Assembly (NCBI GenBank): GCA_024709705.1
Contig: JANJWE010000034.1
Span: forward strand, 1 to 9,534
DNA: 9,534 nucleotides
From: Flavobacterium sp.
Lineage (GTDB): Bacteria > Bacteroidota > Bacteroidia > Flavobacteriales > Flavobacteriaceae
Direction of reading: 5' to 3'
Under the pieces are notes generated by a model. That model searched no databases. It had not been told where the DNA came from and saw only the letters and a list, made by a program, of their open reading frames with translations. Made by a program: the position numbers and the translations under genes. This document shows, in pieces, positions 5,453-9,534 of the stretch (position 1 is its first letter; each line of letters opens with the position of its first letter).

Positions 5453-5512
5453 AAATAGAATTAGGCAAAGATAACAACTCCTTACTAAGGACTATTCACA
5501 AATCACTTTCGC

Positions 5513-8500
5513 ATGTTTTTAATATTTGATACCGAAACCACAGGTCTGCCAAAACGGTGGGATGCACCACTTACAGATACTGACAATTGGCCAAGATGTG
5601 TTCAGATTGCTTGGCAATTGCATGATGCTATGGGTAATTTACTGGAGCATCAGGATTATCTTGTTCAGCCCAACGGATTTAATATTCCTTATGATGCGGA
5701 AAGAATTCATGGGATTTCTACCGAATTAGCTCAGCAAGAGGGCGTGCCACTTTCTGAAGTTCTCGAAAAATTTAATAGTGCTCTCAGTAAGGCTAAGTTT
5801 GTTGTTGGCCAAAATGTGGGATTTGATTTAAATATTATGGGTTGTGAGTTTCACAGACTCCAAATGGAAACCATTCTAAATTCTCTTCCTGTTCTTGATA
5901 CTTGTACCGAAGTTACAGCAGAATTGTTAAAGTTACCCGGAGGAAGAGGTGGTAAGTTTAAGTTGCCCACACTCACAGAACTCCATGAGTTTCTTTTTAA
6001 AGAGCCTTTTGCTGAAGCTCACAACGCCACTGCCGATGTGGAGGCAACGACACGATGTTTTTTGGAACTCATAAAAAGAGAGGTTTTTACCAAAGAAGAA
6101 CTCGATGTTTCCCCGGATTATTTCAAAAATTTCAACGAACATAATCCAAAAGAAATTCAGCTCATTGGCTTAAATCATATCAATCTTAAAGCTGCTTCTG
6201 AAGCGATCCGTGCTCAACTACAACAAATTCAGAATAATAACGTCTCATTTGATAAAAAGCAAAATCAAGAGGCGTTGGTAAATGTTGATTTTGTTCATCT
6301 GCACAACCATACTCAGTTCTCAGTTTTACAATCTACAATCTCTGTAGCCGATTTAGTAAAAGCAGCGATTAAAAACAAAATGCCTGCGGTTGCCATGACC
6401 GATATTGGGAACATGATGGGTGCTTTTCATTTTGTCCGCGATGTTTTATACCATAATAAATCAGCCGAAGCTAAAAATAAAGCAGCAGTTGAAGCCGGAG
6501 AAAATCCCGCAGAAACAATCATTAAACCCATTGTGGGATGCGAATTTTTTGTGTGCGATAATCACAAAGATAAAACTCGAAAAGACAACGGATATCAAGT
6601 TGTTTTCTTAGCTAAGAATAAAAGAGGCTACCATAATTTAGCCAAAATGTCCTCCATAGGGTATACCGATGGCTTTTATTATGTGCCCCGTATTGATAAA
6701 GAAGTTGTACAAAAGTATAAAGAAGATTTGATTGTTTTGTCAGGAAGTTTGTCTGGAGAAATTCCAAATAAAATTTTAAATATTGGCGAAAATCAAGCAG
6801 AGGAAGCTCTAATCTGGTGGAAAAATCAATTTGGAGACGATTTCTACATTGAGTTAATGCGACACAATCAAGAAGACGAAAATCGTGTAAATGCTTCGTT
6901 ATTGACATTAGCTCAAAAGCATAATGTAAAAATTGTGGCCACAAATAATGTTTTTTATATTGATAAAAATGACGCCAATGCCCATGATATTTTACTTTGT
7001 GTACGAGATGGTGAAAAACAAGCAACCCCAATAGGTCGGGGTCGTGGTTATCGGTACGGTTTGCCCAACCAAGAATATTATTTTAAGTCGGGAGATGAAA
7101 TGAAAAAACTCTTTGCCGATTTACCTCAAGCTATCGTTAATACAAATGAAATTATAGAGAAAATTGAAATCTATGATTTAGCACGAGGTGTATTGCTCCC
7201 CAAATTTGACATTCCAGAAGAGTTTATAGTGCCTGAAGATGAGGAAGATGGAGGAAAAAGAGGGGAAAATTTATACTTGCGACATCTTACATTTGAAGGA
7301 GCCAAAAAACGATATGGAACCTTAACCCCGGAAATAGAAGAACGTCTTGATTTTGAATTAAAAACTATTGAAAATACAGGTTACCCGGGTTATTTTTTGA
7401 TTGTTCAAGATTTTATAAAAGCGGCTCGGGATATGGATGTATCTGTAGGACCGGGTCGTGGTTCGGCTGCGGGTTCTGTTGTGGCTTATTGTTTGTGGAT
7501 TACCAATATCGATCCTTTAGAATACGATTTACTTTTTGAGCGTTTTCTTAATCCGGACAGGGTGTCAATGCCTGATATTGATATTGATTTTGATGATGAA
7601 GGTCGTGGTCGCGTGATGCAATATGTAATAGATAAATACGGTGCCAATCAAGTAGCACAGATTATTACATACGGTAAAATGGCAACCAAATCTTCACTAA
7701 GAGACACGGCCCGAGTTTTGGATTTACCCCTTTTTGAAGCAGATAAATTAGCCAAACTTATACCCGGAATGATGCCTGGAAAATGGAGTTTAGCCCGTTT
7801 TTTGTCTGATTCTATTGAAGAGGTCAAAAAAGCAGTTCGCTCAGATGAATTTGATAATATAAAAGAATTAATTGCTATTGCCAACGAAGGCGATTTGGCA
7901 GGAGAAACCATTCAGCAAGCCAAAGTGCTTGAAGGTTCATTGCGAAATACCGGAATTCATGCCTGTGGAGTGATTATTACTCCTGATGATATTACCAATT
8001 TTGTCCCGGTTTCAACAGCTAAAGATTCAGAATTATATGTAACACAATTTGACAACTCCGTTGTAGAAAGTGCCGGTCTCTTAAAAATGGACTTTTTAGG
8101 CTTAAAAACCCTAACGCTAATAAAAGACACTGTCAAATTAATTAAATACCGAACGGGGAAAGAATTAGATCCGGATGCTTTTCCTATTGATGATGTAAAA
8201 ACTTATGAATTGTTTCAACGTGGTGAAACGGTAGGTATTTTTCAATACGAATCGGTTGGGATGCAGAAATACTTAAGAGATCTCAAACCTACGGTTTTTG
8301 GCGATTTAATTGCCATGAATGCACTATATAGACCAGGACCTCTTGAATACATACCTTCTTTTGTTAGAAGAAAAAATGGGGAAGAAGAAATCACATATGA
8401 TTTAGATGCTTGTGAAGAATATTTAGCCGAAACCTACGGAATTACCGTTTACCAAGAGCAGGTAATGTTGCTTTCGCAAAAGCTGGCCGGATTCTCTAAA

Positions 8501-9534
8501 GGAGATGCCGATGTACTTCGAAAAGCAATGGGTAAAAAGCAAAAAGATGTCTTAGATAAAATGAAATCTAAATTCATCGATCAAGCCGTGGCCAAAGGAC
8601 ATGACGCTCAAAAACTCGATAAAATTTGGACCGATTGGGAAGCTTTTGCAAGTTATGCTTTTAATAAATCGCATTCCACATGTTACGCTTGGATTGGGTA
8701 TCAAACGGCTTACCTTAAAGCTCATTATCCGGCAGAATATATGGCAGCTGTTCTTTCAAACAACATGAACGATATCAAACAGGTTTCGTTTTTCATGGAA
8801 GAGTGTAAACGTATGGGCATGAAAGTATTAAGTCCGGATGTGAATGAATCCTTTTATAAATTTACAGTAAACGATGATGGGGCCATCCGCTTTGGTATGG
8901 GAGCCATTAAAGGGGTTGGAGCAGGAGCTGTGGAGACAATTGTTCAAAATAGATTAAAAGACGGAAAATACAAATCCATTTTTGATTTGGCAAAACGCAT
9001 AGATTTACGTGCTGCCAACAAAAAAGCATTTGAAAATTTAGCACTTGCAGGGGGTTTCGATTGTTTTACATCAACCCACAGAGCTCAATATTTTCACCAC
9101 GATGGGGATTCAATTACTTTCTTGGAAAAAGCCATGCGTTATGGAGCAAAGTTTCAAGAAAACGAGAATTCGGCTCAAGTGAGTCTGTTTGGAGAAGCCA
9201 GCGAAGTACAAATAGCAGAGCCACAAGTACCTCCATGTGAAGAGTGGAGTACGATGGAAAAATTAGCCAAGGAGAAAGAAGTGGTTGGAATATACATTTC
9301 CGGTCATCCCTTGGATGATTTTCGTTTTGAAATGAAATATTTTTGCAATACCAAACTTGAAGCCCTCAAACAATTGGAGCTTTATGTAAACAAAACCCTA
9401 TCTTTTGCGGGAATTGTAACCAACATTCAACATCGAACAGCCAAAAACGGAAAAGGTTGGGCTACTTTTGTTTTAGAGGGATATGAGGAAAGTTTTGAGT
9501 TCCGCATTTTTGATGAAGAATACCTAAAATACCG
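5513..9534 (+). CDS. dnaE: DNA polymerase III alpha subunit with fused N-terminal proofreading exonuclease (3' end outside the window)
   Basis: This is the replicative polymerase. One frame stays open from ATG 5513 to the right edge, 1340 complete codons, with the C-terminus missing. Residues 1-190 are a DnaQ-like 3'-5' exonuclease: DTETTG (6-11), GQNVGFD (99-105) and HNATAD (170-175), so D6, E8, D105, H170 and D175 are all kept. After a linker the PHP domain starts at HLHNH (262-266) and runs to about 495. It lacks several usual metal ligands: I298, Q362, S412, N479 and F481 stand at expected His, His, Cys, Asp and His positions. The C-family polymerase core follows: GPGRGSAAG (646-654), the catalytic aspartates D690 and D692 in PDIDIDF, D860 in KMDFLGL, YRPGPL (939-944) and FNKSHS (1050-1055). 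A helix-hairpin-helix region (about 1124-1145), a clamp-binding motif QVSLF (1222-1226) and the start of an OB fold (about 1297) complete it. The start is chosen because DTETTG must lie at the extreme N-terminus. The upstream RRM gene is separated by a terminator. Confidence 0.96.
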   Translation, partial: MFLIFDTETTGLPKRWDAPLTDTDNWPRCVQIAWQLHDAMGNLLEHQDYLVQPNGFNIPYDAERIHGISTELAQQEGVPLSEVLEKFNSALSKAKFVVGQNVGFDLNIMGCEFHRLQMETILNSLPVLDTCTEVTAELLKLPGGRGGKFKLPTLTELHEFLFKEPFAEAHNATADVEATTRCFLELIKREVFTKEELDVSPDYFKNFNEHNPKEIQLIGLNHINLKAASEAIRAQLQQIQNNNVSFDKKQNQEALVNVDFVHLHNHTQFSVLQSTISVADLVKAAIKNKMPAVAMTDIGNMMGAFHFVRDVLYHNKSAEAKNKAAVEAGENPAETIIKPIVGCEFFVCDNHKDKTRKDNGYQVVFLAKNKRGYHNLAKMSSIGYTDGFYYVPRIDKEVVQKYKEDLIVLSGSLSGEIPNKILNIGENQAEEALIWWKNQFGDDFYIELMRHNQEDENRVNASLLTLAQKHNVKIVATNNVFYIDKNDANAHDILLCVRDGEKQATPIGRGRGYRYGLPNQEYYFKSGDEMKKLFADLPQAIVNTNEIIEKIEIYDLARGVLLPKFDIPEEFIVPEDEEDGGKRGENLYLRHLTFEGAKKRYGTLTPEIEERLDFELKTIENTGYPGYFLIVQDFIKAARDMDVSVGPGRGSAAGSVVAYCLWITNIDPLEYDLLFERFLNPDRVSMPDIDIDFDDEGRGRVMQYVIDKYGANQVAQIITYGKMATKSSLRDTARVLDLPLFEADKLAKLIPGMMPGKWSLARFLSDSIEEVKKAVRSDEFDNIKELIAIANEGDLAGETIQQAKVLEGSLRNTGIHACGVIITPDDITNFVPVSTAKDSELYVTQFDNSVVESAGLLKMDFLGLKTLTLIKDTVKLIKYRTGKELDPDAFPIDDVKTYELFQRGETVGIFQYESVGMQKYLRDLKPTVFGDLIAMNALYRPGPLEYIPSFVRRKNGEEEITYDLDACEEYLAETYGITVYQEQVMLLSQKLAGFSKGDADVLRKAMGKKQKDVLDKMKSKFIDQAVAKGHDAQKLDKIWTDWEAFASYAFNKSHSTCYAWIGYQTAYLKAHYPAEYMAAVLSNNMNDIKQVSFFMEECKRMGMKVLSPDVNESFYKFTVNDDGAIRFGMGAIKGVGAGAVETIVQNRLKDGKYKSIFDLAKRIDLRAANKKAFENLALAGGFDCFTSTHRAQYFHHDGDSITFLEKAMRYGAKFQENENSAQVSLFGEASEVQIAEPQVPPCEEWSTMEKLAKEKEVVGIYISGHPLDDFRFEMKYFCNTKLEALKQLELYVNKTLSFAGIVTNIQHRTAKNGKGWATFVLEGYEESFEFRIFDEEYLKY

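Noticed and set aside
5526..6611. Short frames (5526-5729 and 6420-6611 on plus, 5933-6142 on minus) within the dnaE 5' region
   Set aside because: All lie within the long, motif-rich dnaE frame and have no recognisable features; they are shadows of it.
6612..7911. Minus-strand open frames at 6612-7031 and 7648-7911
   Set aside because: They are opposite the conserved PHP and polymerase segments of dnaE, and their products have no family character.

Overview
The window looks like chromosomal housekeeping DNA from a member of the Flavobacteriaceae, close to Flavobacterium. Four things point there: AT-rich DNA; repeated matches to the Bacteroidota promoter -7 element TAnnTTTG with no clear Shine-Dalgarno sites; a DUF6252-type lipoprotein with acidic residues after the lipid cysteine; and a ribosomal protein S16 with a long Ala/Lys/Glu tail. 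The genus is an inference.

Left part (1-4176), all genes on the minus strand. Read in transcription order from the right, an rpsP-rimM-trmN6 cluster (ribosomal protein S16, 16S rRNA maturation factor, tRNA1(Val) m6A37 methyltransferase) forms a translation-apparatus operon driven from a promoter near 4226. Next comes a glutaryl-CoA-dehydrogenase-like acyl-CoA dehydrogenase with its own promoter and a strong terminator. A DUF3050 protein of the heme-oxygenase-like fold follows, and then the first 13 codons of a probable secreted protein that runs off the left edge. The spacers upstream of trmN6 and of the dehydrogenase carry degenerate 7-bp tandem repeats.

Right part (4388-9534), all genes on the plus strand. 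It holds a small surface-type lipoprotein with its own terminator, a 119-residue RRM RNA-binding protein with a Gly/Arg-rich tail and its own terminator, and a very long gene from 5513 past the right edge. That gene encodes the replicative DNA polymerase III alpha subunit (DnaE) with a complete DnaQ-like 3'-5' exonuclease domain fused to its N-terminus.

The most interesting biology is in this DnaE. All exonuclease catalytic residues are present, while its PHP domain has lost several expected metal ligands. This suggests proofreading has moved from the PHP site to the fused epsilon-like domain within one chain. Secondary points of interest are the heptamer-repeat leaders, a hairpin in the rpsP leader, and the possible di-metal site of the DUF3050 protein. 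I see no mobile elements, CRISPR arrays, tRNA or rRNA genes, and no gene-free stretch longer than about 215 bases.
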